Positions 1-6,914 of a stretch of 11,164 bases of DNA are shown here, one piece after another (positions within the stretch are counted from its first letter, which is position 1; each line of letters opens with the position of its first letter). This stretch comes from Bacteroidales bacterium. Lineage in GTDB: Bacteria; Bacteroidota; Bacteroidia; Bacteroidales; UBA932. The position numbers and the translations under genes are program-made. The notes under the pieces are model-generated. The model was not told where the DNA came from and did no database searches. It saw only the letters and a list, made by a program, of their open reading frames with translations. Where the stretch lies: contig JABUTQ010000260.1 in NCBI GenBank assembly GCA_021443605.1, positions 1 to 11,164 of the forward strand, in the 5' to 3' direction.

Positions 1-3
1 TCG

Positions 4-50
4 ACCGCTCAGGATGACGCGAGTCATTCTGAGGCGAAGCCGAAGAATCT
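4..50. repeat. 47-bp direct repeat, copy 1, with GCGA-loop hairpin
   Basis: This 47-bp stretch is identical, base for base, to 154-200. It contains an imperfect inverted repeat: arm 8-18 (CTCAGGATGAC) pairs with arm 23-33 (GTCATTCTGAG) around a GCGA loop, with one G-T wobble. The rest (34-50) has a small GGC/GCC stem and ends in GAAGAATCT. No reading frame is evident. I see no T-run after the hairpin on either strand, so it is not a classic intrinsic terminator. It resembles short interspersed repeats of the REP or MITE kind, but no transposase or target duplication is visible. Confidence 0.85.
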
Positions 51-72
51 TTCTGATAATTGCTTCGATGTG

Positions 73-99
73 AGATCCTTCGCTGACGCTCAGGATGAC
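73..99. repeat. Inverted, diverged relative of the repeat's right half
   Basis: This 27-bp stretch starts AGATCCTTCG and ends CTCAGGATGAC. It reads as an imperfect reverse complement of 23-50 and likewise of 173-200. Paired with 23-50 it would make a long imperfect hairpin with a 22-nt loop (51-72). The pairing is strong at both ends and poor in the middle (CTGAC against GCTTC). It suggests the module arose by inverted and direct duplication of one short element. Confidence 0.6.
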
Positions 100-169
100 G
101 AAAATCAACCGCTCAGGATGACGAAAAACAACAGCTCAAGATGACGAAAACCAACCGCTCAGGATGACG
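87..169. repeat. 23-bp tandem repeat, three full units plus a partial fourth
   Basis: Units run 87-109, 110-132 and 133-155, with a fourth beginning at 156 and matching for 14 bases before it becomes the 47-bp repeat. Each unit is close to CGCTCAGGATGACGAAAA followed by a CAAC end. Unit 3 differs at a few positions (AGCTCAAG at its start). The period is exactly 23 bp with no unique spacers, so this is a minisatellite and not a CRISPR array. On the minus strand each unit offers GTCATCCTGAGCG. Confidence 0.8.
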
Positions 170-200
170 CGAGTCATTCTGAGGCGAAGCCGAAGAATCT
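154..200. repeat. 47-bp direct repeat, copy 2, next to the infB stop
   Basis: This is identical to 4-50. The same hairpin falls at 158-168 paired with 173-183 around loop 169-172. It ends six bases from the infB stop codon, so an infB transcript would run straight into it. It may serve as the folded 3' end of the rimP-nusA-infB mRNA, but there is no U-tract to make it a standard terminator. That role is inference. Confidence 0.85.
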
Positions 201-206
201 CCACGA

Positions 207-3053
207 TTACAGTTTTCTCTTAATCTCTACGATGGTGTATGCCTCAACGACATCGCCCACTTTGATATCGTTGTAGCCCTCGATGTTCAAGCCGCAGTCG
301 TAGCCGGATCCAACCTCTTTCACGTCATCCTTGAAACGCTTGAGAGAGCCCAGGACACCGGTGTAAATCACGATACCGTCGCGGATTACACGCACTTTGG
401 CAGAACGTACCAGCTTGCCCTCCTTGACCATACAGCCGGCAATTGTGCCGACCTTGGAAATCTTGAAGGTCTCGCGCACCTCTGCGGTGGCTGTAACTTC
501 CTCTTTCTCTTCCGGTGCAAGCATACCCTCGATACCATCCTTGACCTCGTTGATAGCATCGTAAATAACTGAGTACAAGCGAATTTCGATACCTTCCTTC
601 TCTGCCAGACGGCGTGCACCTGAATCGGGACGCACTTGGAATCCGATGATGATAGCGTTTGAAGCCACTGCCAAAAGCACGTCTGATTCAGAAATCGCAC
701 CTACCGCCTTGTGAATCACGTTCACGCGCACCTCTTCGGTAGAGAGCTTGATGAGTGAATCTGAAAGGGCTTCGATTGAGCCATCCACGTCGGCCTTGAC
801 GATGATGTTGAGCTCCTTGAAGTTGCCGATTGCGATACGACGGCCAATCTCTTCGAGGGTGATGTGCTGCTGAGTCTTGATACCTTGGATACGGAGCAGC
901 TGTTCTCTCTTGTTGGCAATGTCGCGAGCCTCTTTTTCATCTTCGAGGACATTGAAAGTGTCACCTGCGGTGGGAGCTCCATTAAGACCAAGCACCGATA
1001 CAGGAGTTGAAGGACCGGCCTCGGTAATCTTGGCACCACGTTCGTTGAACATCGCCTTCACCCTTCCCGTGAAACATCCTGAGAGCATTATGTCGCCGAC
1101 ATGGAGAGTACCGCTCTGCACCATGATTGTGGCAAGATAGCCGCGCCCCTTGTCGAGCGAACTCTCAATCACGCTGCCCACGGCCCTCTTGTTCGGATTG
1201 GCCTTGAGTTCGAGCAAATCGGCCTCGAGAAGCACCTTGTCGAGGAGCTTGTCAACGTTTATCCCCTTCTTTGCGGAGATTTCCTGGCACTGGTATTTGC
1301 CGCCCCAGTCCTCCACGAGGATATTCATATTTGCAAGCTGTTCGCGAATCTTCTCGGGATTTGCGCCGGGCTTATCTATCTTATTGATTGCGAATACCAT
1401 AGGAACACCGGCAGCCTGTGCGTGGTTGATGGCCTCAATTGTCTGGGGCATCACTGCGTCGTCGGCGGCCACTATGATGATTGCCATATCGGTAATCTTG
1501 GCACCACGGGCGCGCATCGCCGTAAACGCCTCGTGACCAGGGGTATCGAGGAAAGTGATATGCCTTCCGTCGGGGAGCTTCACGTTGTACGCACCGATGT
1601 GCTGTGTGATACCGCCGGCCTCACCCGCGATGACGTTGGATTTGCGGATATAGTCGAGGAGCGACGTCTTACCATGGTCCACGTGTCCCATTACGGTGAT
1701 AATCGGTGGACGGGGCATCAAGTCTTCGGGTGCATCCTGAACCTCCTTGATGGCATCCTGAGTGTCGGCAGTGACAAATTCAATCTTGTATCCGAACTCT
1801 TCTGCAACGAGCACAAGTGCCTCTGCATCAAGCCTTTGATTGATTGAAACCATCAAGCCGAGATTCATACACGCTTCGATTACCTTGGTAACGGGAGTGT
1901 TATTCATCAGGATTGCAAGATCGTTTACTGTAACGAACTCGGTCACTTTCAGGATGTTGCTTGACATAATCTCGCGCTCCTGCTCCATCTGCATCTTCTG
2001 CTCAAACATCTCCCTCTTCTCGCGACGGTGCTTGCTCCCCTTTGTCTTGCCCTTGTTTTCGGTCATACGGGCATAGGTCTCTTTGATCTGCTTCTGTATT
2101 GCATCCTCATCAACCTCAACTTTGCTGAACTTGCTGAACTTTTCGTGATTCTTGTTTTTGTTCTTGTTCTTGTCGCGATTGTCATTGTTCTGGTTTCCGG
2201 TGTTGTTGATATCCACCTTCGAGCCGTTTTTGTGGATTCTCTCGCGCTTCTTGTTCTTGTCTTTTTTGTTATGGTCTGAGTTTCCGTTGTTGTTATTGTT
2301 TGAAGAAGACGGCTTTTTCTCAAACTTGGACAAGTCTATCGTGCCGGCAATCTTAGGCCCTTGAAGTTTCTCGACTTTTGTTTCGATATGAGTAGGAACA
2401 GGCTGTTTCTCAACCTTTTCCGCCGGTTTTGCAGGCGCTGCCGCAGCAGGAGTTGCGGGAGCTTTCTTATCAGAAGGAGCTGCCTGGCCGACCCCTTTGG
2501 ACTGATCTTTACGGGGCTGGGGCTCGGCAACTTTTGCCTGAACGGGAGCCTCCTGTTTCTTTTCGGGCTGCTCGGGCTTGGCCGCAGACTCAGGCTTCTG
2601 GGTTTTCTCTGCGGGAGCCTCTTTCTTGGGCGCCTCCTCCACTTTTGCCGGCTTTTGCGGATTGAGGTCGATATGGCCAACAATCTTCACTCCGCCGTTC
2701 TCTGCCTTTTTGTTTTCATCGGGAGTTTTGGCAGCCTTGGGCTTGGGTGCATCGGCAAGCACGTTGGTCTTGATGATAATCTCTTTTTCAGGCTCGATAT
2801 CGTCCTGGGCTTCCTTGGAATTATCCTTTTCGGTAATCTCTTTTACGGTGATTGCCACCTTCTTGGATTGCTCCTTGATGAGCTGCTCCTTTCCAAATTC
2901 CTTTACGACAAGATTATACGCCTCAGGCGTAATCTTTGCCCCAGGGTTTGGCTCAACCTCGATTCCCTTCTTTTTAAGAAATTCAACAAGAGTTCCGATT
3001 CCGATATTGAAGTCTTTTATGACCTTGTTTATTCTGATTGTTGCTTCTGACAT
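207..3053 (-). CDS. infB: Translation initiation factor IF-2
   Basis: This is the GTPase that brings initiator tRNA to the 30S subunit and drives subunit joining. The 948 residues begin with a small IF2-N helical domain (about 1-55). A long charged linker follows (about 70-350, rich in Pro, Ala, Lys and Glu, then Asn/Lys). A second IF2-N-like domain spans about 366-428. The G domain carries all five motifs: GHVDHGKT at 456-463, GGITQHIGA at 480-488, DTPGHEAF at 503-510, NKID at 557-560 and SAKKG at 593-597. The C-terminal beta barrel and tRNA-binding domains follow to residue 948. The linker makes it somewhat longer than E. coli IF-2 (890). The start is an ATG with GGGAG about 9 nt upstream. 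It lies 30 bp behind nusA, in the conserved rimP-nusA-infB order, and looks intact. Confidence 0.98.
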   Translation of the reverse strand: MSEATIRINKVIKDFNIGIGTLVEFLKKKGIEVEPNPGAKITPEAYNLVVKEFGKEQLIKEQSKKVAITVKEITEKDNSKEAQDDIEPEKEIIIKTNVLADAPKPKAAKTPDENKKAENGGVKIVGHIDLNPQKPAKVEEAPKKEAPAEKTQKPESAAKPEQPEKKQEAPVQAKVAEPQPRKDQSKGVGQAAPSDKKAPATPAAAAPAKPAEKVEKQPVPTHIETKVEKLQGPKIAGTIDLSKFEKKPSSSNNNNNGNSDHNKKDKNKKRERIHKNGSKVDINNTGNQNNDNRDKNKNKNKNHEKFSKFSKVEVDEDAIQKQIKETYARMTENKGKTKGSKHRREKREMFEQKMQMEQEREIMSSNILKVTEFVTVNDLAILMNNTPVTKVIEACMNLGLMVSINQRLDAEALVLVAEEFGYKIEFVTADTQDAIKEVQDAPEDLMPRPPIITVMGHVDHGKTSLLDYIRKSNVIAGEAGGITQHIGAYNVKLPDGRHITFLDTPGHEAFTAMRARGAKITDMAIIIVAADDAVMPQTIEAINHAQAAGVPMVFAINKIDKPGANPEKIREQLANMNILVEDWGGKYQCQEISAKKGINVDKLLDKVLLEADLLELKANPNKRAVGSVIESSLDKGRGYLATIMVQSGTLHVGDIMLSGCFTGRVKAMFNERGAKITEAGPSTPVSVLGLNGAPTAGDTFNVLEDEKEARDIANKREQLLRIQGIKTQQHITLEEIGRRIAIGNFKELNIIVKADVDGSIEALSDSLIKLSTEEVRVNVIHKAVGAISESDVLLAVASNAIIIGFQVRPDSGARRLAEKEGIEIRLYSVIYDAINEVKDGIEGMLAPEEKEEVTATAEVRETFKISKVGTIAGCMVKEGKLVRSAKVRVIRDGIVIYTGVLGSLKRFKDDVKEVGSGYDCGLNIEGYNDIKVGDVVEAYTIVEIKRKL

Positions 3054-3083
3054 ATATTGTTCTCCCGATTTTTTTAATTGTTA

Positions 3084-4325
3084 TTACTCTTCAAATTCGC
3101 TGCGGAGCACGTTCTGAACGTAGTTCACGGTCTCCTCTTCGAGGTCTGCCCTGCGGCAAATCTCATCGGCAGAAAGGGCAAGGACACTCTTTGCGGTGTC
3201 GCACCCAATCTTCTGCAGCGCTTCGATGATCCACTCATCGATTTCGTCCTTGAACTCTTCGAGGATAACGTCTTCCTCATCGAAGTTCTCTTCTGCATTC
3301 TCTCTGTAAGCCTCTATCTCATAGTCTGCAAGCATACCTGCAAGCTTGATGTTCGAACCGCCCTTTCCGATGGCGAGTGAAACCTCCGAAGGCTTGAGAT
3401 ATACGTTCACGCTCTTCTTCTCCTCGTTGAACTCCATAGACTCTATCTTGGCAGGGCTAAGGGCACGCTGGATAAGGAGCTGTTTGTTTGCAGTCCAGTT
3501 GATTACGTCGATGTTTTCGTTGCGGAGCTCGCGAACGATGCCGTGGATACGGGATCCCTTCACACCCACACAGGCACCTACAGGGTCGATGCGGTCGTCG
3601 TAAGACTCAACTGCAACCTTTGCCCTCTCGCCCGGGATTCTGACAACTTTCTTGATGGTGATAAGGCCATCGAAAATCTCCGGAACTTCTTGTTCGAAAA
3701 GCCTTTCGAGGAAAAGCTCAGACGTTCTTGAAAGGGTGATGATGGGGGTGTTGTTTCTCATCTCGACATTCAGAATCACAGCCTTTACGGTGTCGCCCTT
3801 GTGGAAGCGGTCGCTCGGAATCTGCTCGCTCTTGGGGAGCACCAGCTCGTTGCCGTCTTCGTCCATAACCAGGGCCTCTTTTTTCCAAGACTGATATACC
3901 TCTCCTACGAGGATTTCACCGATGCGGTCTCTGTATTTGTTGTAGAGATTAGCCTTCTCGATGTCCATAATGCGACCTGAGAGATTCTGACGGAGATTGA
4001 GGATTCCGCGACGGCCGAAACTTGAAAGTTTCACCTCTTCGGTAAAATCTTCGCCAATCTCGTAAGAATCGTCTATCTTCTTCACCTCTTCGAGAGAGAT
4101 TTCGGTGGCGGGATTCTCAACGGTCTCCACAACCTCGCGGGTTCTCCAAATCTCAAAGTCTCCCTTGTCGATATTGATGATGATATCGAACTGAGCATCT
4201 TCTCCATACATTCTTGCAAGCTGTGTGCGGAAAATGTCCTCGAGTACGCTCATCATAGTGGCGCGGTCAATGCTCTTAAGCTCTTTAAATTCAGCAAACG
4301 TGCTGATCAGGTTCAAACCTTCCAT
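3084..4325 (-). CDS. nusA: Transcription termination/antitermination factor NusA
   Basis: NusA binds elongating RNA polymerase and nascent RNA and modulates pausing, intrinsic termination and antitermination. The 413 residues hold an N-terminal polymerase-binding domain (about 1-130), an S1 domain (about 135-200), KH1 (about 230-295, with GVKGSRIHGIVREL) and KH2 (about 310-345, with AIGKGGSNIKLAGML). The short tail (about 350-413) is acidic, then resembles a helix-hairpin-helix. The two acidic repeat domains that lengthen E. coli NusA (495) are not present; short forms are usual outside the gamma-proteobacteria. It ends in tandem stops (TAATAA). The ATG start is preceded by a very AT-rich 38-bp gap with no Shine-Dalgarno site, common in Bacteroidota. 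It lies between rimP and infB and is probably co-transcribed with both. Confidence 0.97.
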   Translation of the reverse strand: MEGLNLISTFAEFKELKSIDRATMMSVLEDIFRTQLARMYGEDAQFDIIINIDKGDFEIWRTREVVETVENPATEISLEEVKKIDDSYEIGEDFTEEVKLSSFGRRGILNLRQNLSGRIMDIEKANLYNKYRDRIGEILVGEVYQSWKKEALVMDEDGNELVLPKSEQIPSDRFHKGDTVKAVILNVEMRNNTPIITLSRTSELFLERLFEQEVPEIFDGLITIKKVVRIPGERAKVAVESYDDRIDPVGACVGVKGSRIHGIVRELRNENIDVINWTANKQLLIQRALSPAKIESMEFNEEKKSVNVYLKPSEVSLAIGKGGSNIKLAGMLADYEIEAYRENAEENFDEEDVILEEFKDEIDEWIIEALQKIGCDTAKSVLALSADEICRRADLEEETVNYVQNVLRSEFEE

Positions 4326-4363
4326 TTTGAGTTAAAATTATTTATTATTCTATTTTAATATTC

Positions 4364-4834
4364 TTATTTAAAGCTGATTACAGGTTTTGCAGATTTTATC
4401 TGTGAGAAGGATAAAGTCTCGGTGACGCTCTCTTTGACCTTCTTTTTCTGCCCCTCGACCTTCACGCTGCGCTCGTATGAAACGGATATGCCATCCTCTG
4501 CCACACTCTCCAGAACCACCTTCATCCTCTGCCCCTCCTTGAGGGTGACTTCTATCACGCTCCCCACAAATTTTTTGTACTGGCGCACAACCTTGAACGG
4601 GGAAGTGAGGCCGGCGGAGCCCACCGTGAGTGAATAATCTTCCACCTCGCGGTCCAGACGGGCGTTCACGTAATCGCTGATGGCCACGCAATCTTCGAGT
4701 GTGATGTCGGCAGAATCCGATTCCACAGTGACGTCAATATCGTTGTCTTTCGATACCGATATCTCCACAAGGAATAGGCCTCTCTGCTCAACTATCTCAT
4801 TTACAGCCTTTTCTAATAGCTCTTTCTGTTTCAT
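4364..4834 (-). CDS. rimP: Ribosome maturation factor RimP
   Basis: RimP assists assembly of the 30S ribosomal subunit. From the ATG at 4834 the protein has 156 residues. Family features are the N-terminal alpha/beta domain with LEDCVAISDYVNARLD (47-61) and the signature VGSAGLTSPF at 71-80. A C-terminal SH3-like barrel carries GSVIEVTLKEGQRMKVVLES and ends in ISFK. The frame stays open to a TTG at 4852, adding six residues. I prefer the ATG because it is the stronger codon, matches the usual family length and has GAAGGAA directly upstream, though that is rather close for a Shine-Dalgarno site. It is the first gene of rimP-nusA-infB. Confidence 0.93.
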   Translation of the reverse strand: MKQKELLEKAVNEIVEQRGLFLVEISVSKDNDIDVTVESDSADITLEDCVAISDYVNARLDREVEDYSLTVGSAGLTSPFKVVRQYKKFVGSVIEVTLKEGQRMKVVLESVAEDGISVSYERSVKVEGQKKKVKESVTETLSFSQIKSAKPVISFK

Positions 4835-4850
4835 TTCCTTCAAATTTACC

Positions 4851-4880
4851 AAAAAAGAAGGGGACTCTCCGTCCCCTTTT
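4851..4880 (-). terminator. Terminator-like hairpin in the rimP leader (possible attenuator)
   Basis: On the minus strand, AAGGGGAC (4878-4871) pairs perfectly with GTCCCCTT (4865-4858) around the five-base loop GGAGA, and a run rich in T follows (CTTTTTT, 4857-4851). That is the form of an intrinsic terminator. It sits between the predicted rimP promoter and the rimP ATG, about 17 nt from the start codon, so full termination would silence the operon. Partial termination, i.e. attenuation, is more plausible. An upstream AGAAGGGAC (4890-4882) could compete for the same right arm with one bulged base. On the plus strand the same stem has only TTTT after it. Confidence 0.55.
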
Positions 4881-4898
4881 CGTCCCTTCTTTCGGCTG

Positions 4899-4929
4899 CA
4901 AAAATAATACTTTATTGATTATTAACAAA
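4899..4929 (-). promoter_or_regulatory. Predicted Bacteroidota-type promoter for rimP-nusA-infB
   Basis: Read on the minus strand, TTTG at 4929-4926 matches the -33 box and TATTTTTG at 4906-4899 matches the -7 consensus TAnnTTTG at all six fixed positions. The spacer is 19 nt, inside the usual 19-21 range for the Bacteroides primary sigma factor. Transcription would start near 4893, giving a leader of about 60 nt that contains the terminator-like hairpin. Position and orientation fit the rimP operon. Confidence 0.6.
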
Positions 4930-4998
4930 ATAATAGGCATATTTGTTGCATATTTTAGGGGTGATTTTTTCGCTAAACAAAACTACAACTGCCTGTCA

Positions 4999-6006
4999 AT
5001 GAGTCTTACAGTCAAGGAAATAGCCGATTTGCTCGGTGGGGAAGTCGTCGGAAATCCCGACACGATGATCCATTCTCCGGCAAGAATAGAATATGGCAAG
5101 AAGGGGAATATCTGCTTCTATGCCAATCCGAAGTACGAAAAATATGTCTATAGCTCAAAGGCAAGCGCATTTCTCGTAAACAGGTCATTTGAGCCCAAAG
5201 AGGCCATTGAGGCGGAGCTGATCAAGGTGGATGACGCGTATGCTGCTGTCCCCGAACTGCTTAGAATATTCTCCGAAATAAAGAAGAGCCGCAAGAGGGG
5301 CAACCGGCTATCGCAGATTTTCAGATGCGGCATCAAGGTGGGGCCCGGAAGTATTGGCAAAAACACTTTCATCGGAAGATATACCGTGGTTGAGAAGGGG
5401 ACGAAGATAGGTAGGGATTGCAATATCTATCCACAAGTGTATATTGGAGAGAACGTCACAATCGGAGACAATGCAATTATCTACCCCGGAGTGAGAATCT
5501 ATCACGGATGCGTCATTGGCAACAACTGTATCCTTCACTCCAACAGCGTGATAGGGGCAGACGGCTTCGGCTTTGCGCCATGCGATGACGGCACTTTCAA
5601 GAAGATTCCGCAGACAGGAAACGTGATAATTGAAGACAACGTGGAGATTGGGGCAAACACCACCATAGACCGAGCCACGATGGGCTCCACCATAGTGCGC
5701 AAGGGAGTGAAGATAGACAATCTCTGCCAGATAGGTCATAATGTGGAAGTTGGAGAAAACACCGTGATGGCTGCTATGTCCGGGGTTGCCGGCAGCACCA
5801 AAATCGGGCACAACTGTATGTTCGGCGGCCAGGCGGGAATCAACGGACACATCACGATACCGCCGCACACCACCGCCGGAGGAGGAGCGGTAGTGACGAG
5901 AGCTCCAAAGAAAGAGGGGGAAGTCTTAATCGGATACCCCGCGATAGACCACAGGGAATATATGCGTGCCTACGCCATTTTCAGACAAAACGGGAAAAAG
6001 GGATGA
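4999..6006 (+). CDS. lpxD: UDP-3-O-acylglucosamine N-acyltransferase LpxD
   Basis: LpxD adds a 3-hydroxyacyl chain from acyl-ACP to the 2-amino group of UDP-3-O-acyl-glucosamine, the third step of lipid A synthesis, in the cytoplasm. From the ATG at 4999 it has 335 residues, close to E. coli LpxD (341). The N-terminal uridine-binding domain (about 1-105) includes NICFYANPKYEKY. A left-handed beta helix of hexapeptide repeats (about 115-300) follows. The likely catalytic base is H247 in IGHNVEVG, matching E. coli H239. The NVEIGANTTIDRATMGSTIV stretch is typical of the family. The frame is open upstream to a TTG at 4915, but those 28 residues lack family resemblance and overlap the divergent promoter. 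The stop overlaps lpxC by 4 nt (ATGA), implying translational coupling. Confidence 0.96.
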   Translation: MSLTVKEIADLLGGEVVGNPDTMIHSPARIEYGKKGNICFYANPKYEKYVYSSKASAFLVNRSFEPKEAIEAELIKVDDAYAAVPELLRIFSEIKKSRKRGNRLSQIFRCGIKVGPGSIGKNTFIGRYTVVEKGTKIGRDCNIYPQVYIGENVTIGDNAIIYPGVRIYHGCVIGNNCILHSNSVIGADGFGFAPCDDGTFKKIPQTGNVIIEDNVEIGANTTIDRATMGSTIVRKGVKIDNLCQIGHNVEVGENTVMAAMSGVAGSTKIGHNCMFGGQAGINGHITIPPHTTAGGGAVVTRAPKKEGEVLIGYPAIDHREYMRAYAIFRQNGKKG

Positions 6007-6914
6007 AACAGCACACACTCAAACGCGCATACAAATTTTCCGGAAAAGGGCTTCACTCAGGCATTCACAACACAATAACGCTTATCCCGGCAGCACCGAA
6101 CCACGGCATAAGATTTCTCAGGACAGACCTGGGGGAAGATGCGTTTGTGTCTGCTTCCATAACGAACGTATATCCATCTTCCAGAAACACCTCTCTTCGT
6201 GAGGGAGACGCAGTGGTGATGACCTGCGAGCATCTTTTGTCTGCGATGTGCGGCCTCGGGGTGGACAACCTGCTCGTAAAAATGGATGCGCCGGAAGTGC
6301 CGATTCTCGACGGAAGCGCGCGACCATATATCGAGGCAATTCTTGCCGACGGGCTGCATGAACAAGATGCAGAGCGAAGATATATCTCAGTCACTGAGCC
6401 GCTTATATACAAAGATGACAAATCGGACGGAGAGATTGCATTCTATCCGTCTGACAAGTTGGAGATATACCTCACCACCGATTTCGGCTCAAAAGTGCTC
6501 GGAGTGCAGCGCACACACTATTCAGACAACACCGACTATGCTGCCGAGATAGCCCCCTGCCGCACCTTCTGTTTTTTTCACGAGCTGGAATATCTTGTGT
6601 CACAAGGGCTTGTCCAAGGGGGAGATATGGATAACGCGATTGTAATCGTGGAGCACCCCGCAAGTGACGAGGCGGTAAGCAGAATGAGCCGCCATTTTGG
6701 AGTGGAAGGATTGACAATAACAAGCGAAGGATACCTCAACAATCTGAAACTCAACTTCCCGGACGAATGCGGACGCCACAAGATGCTCGATTTGATAGGC
6801 GACCTTTATCTCGCCGGAGCCCCCATAAAGGGGCACATCGAGGCATACAAGACCGGCCACCGGCTTAATGCCGAAGCATTGAAATCACTTTTGAACAAAA
6901 TATACTATGGATAA
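6003..6914 (+). CDS. lpxC: UDP-3-O-acyl-N-acetylglucosamine deacetylase LpxC, stand-alone form
   Basis: LpxC is the zinc amidase that removes acetate from UDP-3-O-acyl-GlcNAc, the committed step of lipid A synthesis. The 303 residues keep the catalytic set: E76-H77 in CEHLLSAM, H259 and D263 in RHKMLDLIGDL, and H286 in KTGHRLN. By alignment in my head to E. coli LpxC, H77, H259 and D263 bind zinc, while E76 and H286 serve catalysis. The length matches E. coli LpxC (305). What is odd is the absence of the C-terminal FabZ dehydratase domain that Bacteroidota LpxC usually carries (fusion of about 460 residues). It ends in LNKIYYG and its last eight bases contain the lpxA start. No FabZ-like HRYPFLLVD motif occurs downstream in the window. 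Confidence 0.96.
   Translation: MKQHTLKRAYKFSGKGLHSGIHNTITLIPAAPNHGIRFLRTDLGEDAFVSASITNVYPSSRNTSLREGDAVVMTCEHLLSAMCGLGVDNLLVKMDAPEVPILDGSARPYIEAILADGLHEQDAERRYISVTEPLIYKDDKSDGEIAFYPSDKLEIYLTTDFGSKVLGVQRTHYSDNTDYAAEIAPCRTFCFFHELEYLVSQGLVQGGDMDNAIVIVEHPASDEAVSRMSRHFGVEGLTITSEGYLNNLKLNFPDECGRHKMLDLIGDLYLAGAPIKGHIEAYKTGHRLNAEALKSLLNKIYYG

Noticed and set aside
87..169. Possible CRISPR array from regular 23-bp repeats
   Set aside because: Units are directly contiguous with no unique spacers, and no cas genes are present; it is a tandem repeat.
1101..1847. Long plus-strand open frame (248 codons) opposite infB
   Set aside because: It lies wholly antisense to the conserved G domain of IF-2 and its translation resembles no family I know; a shadow of codon bias.
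2361..3050. Long plus-strand open frame (229 codons) rich in Leu, Phe and Gly opposite the infB linker
   Set aside because: The apparent membrane-protein look comes from the complement of Lys/Glu/Pro/Ala codons in the IF-2 linker.
4326..4363. Terminator or promoter in the AT-rich nusA-rimP gap
   Set aside because: No GC stem and no full promoter match were seen; it looks like an ordinary AT-rich gap between co-transcribed genes.
4835..4852. RimP start at the TTG at 4852
   Set aside because: It adds only six residues; the in-frame ATG at 4834 is stronger and fits the usual length. Not fully excluded.
4914..4958. Plus-strand promoter for lpxD (CATATTTG at 4938-4945 with ATTG at 4914-4917, or TATTTTAG at 4951-4958)
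   Set aside because: Each -7 candidate misses one consensus base and the -33 partners are poor or absent; in such AT-rich DNA this could be chance.
4915..4998. Upstream extension of lpxD from a TTG
   Set aside because: The 28 added residues do not resemble LpxD, the codon is weak and the stretch overlaps the divergent promoter; the ATG at 4999 gives the normal family length.
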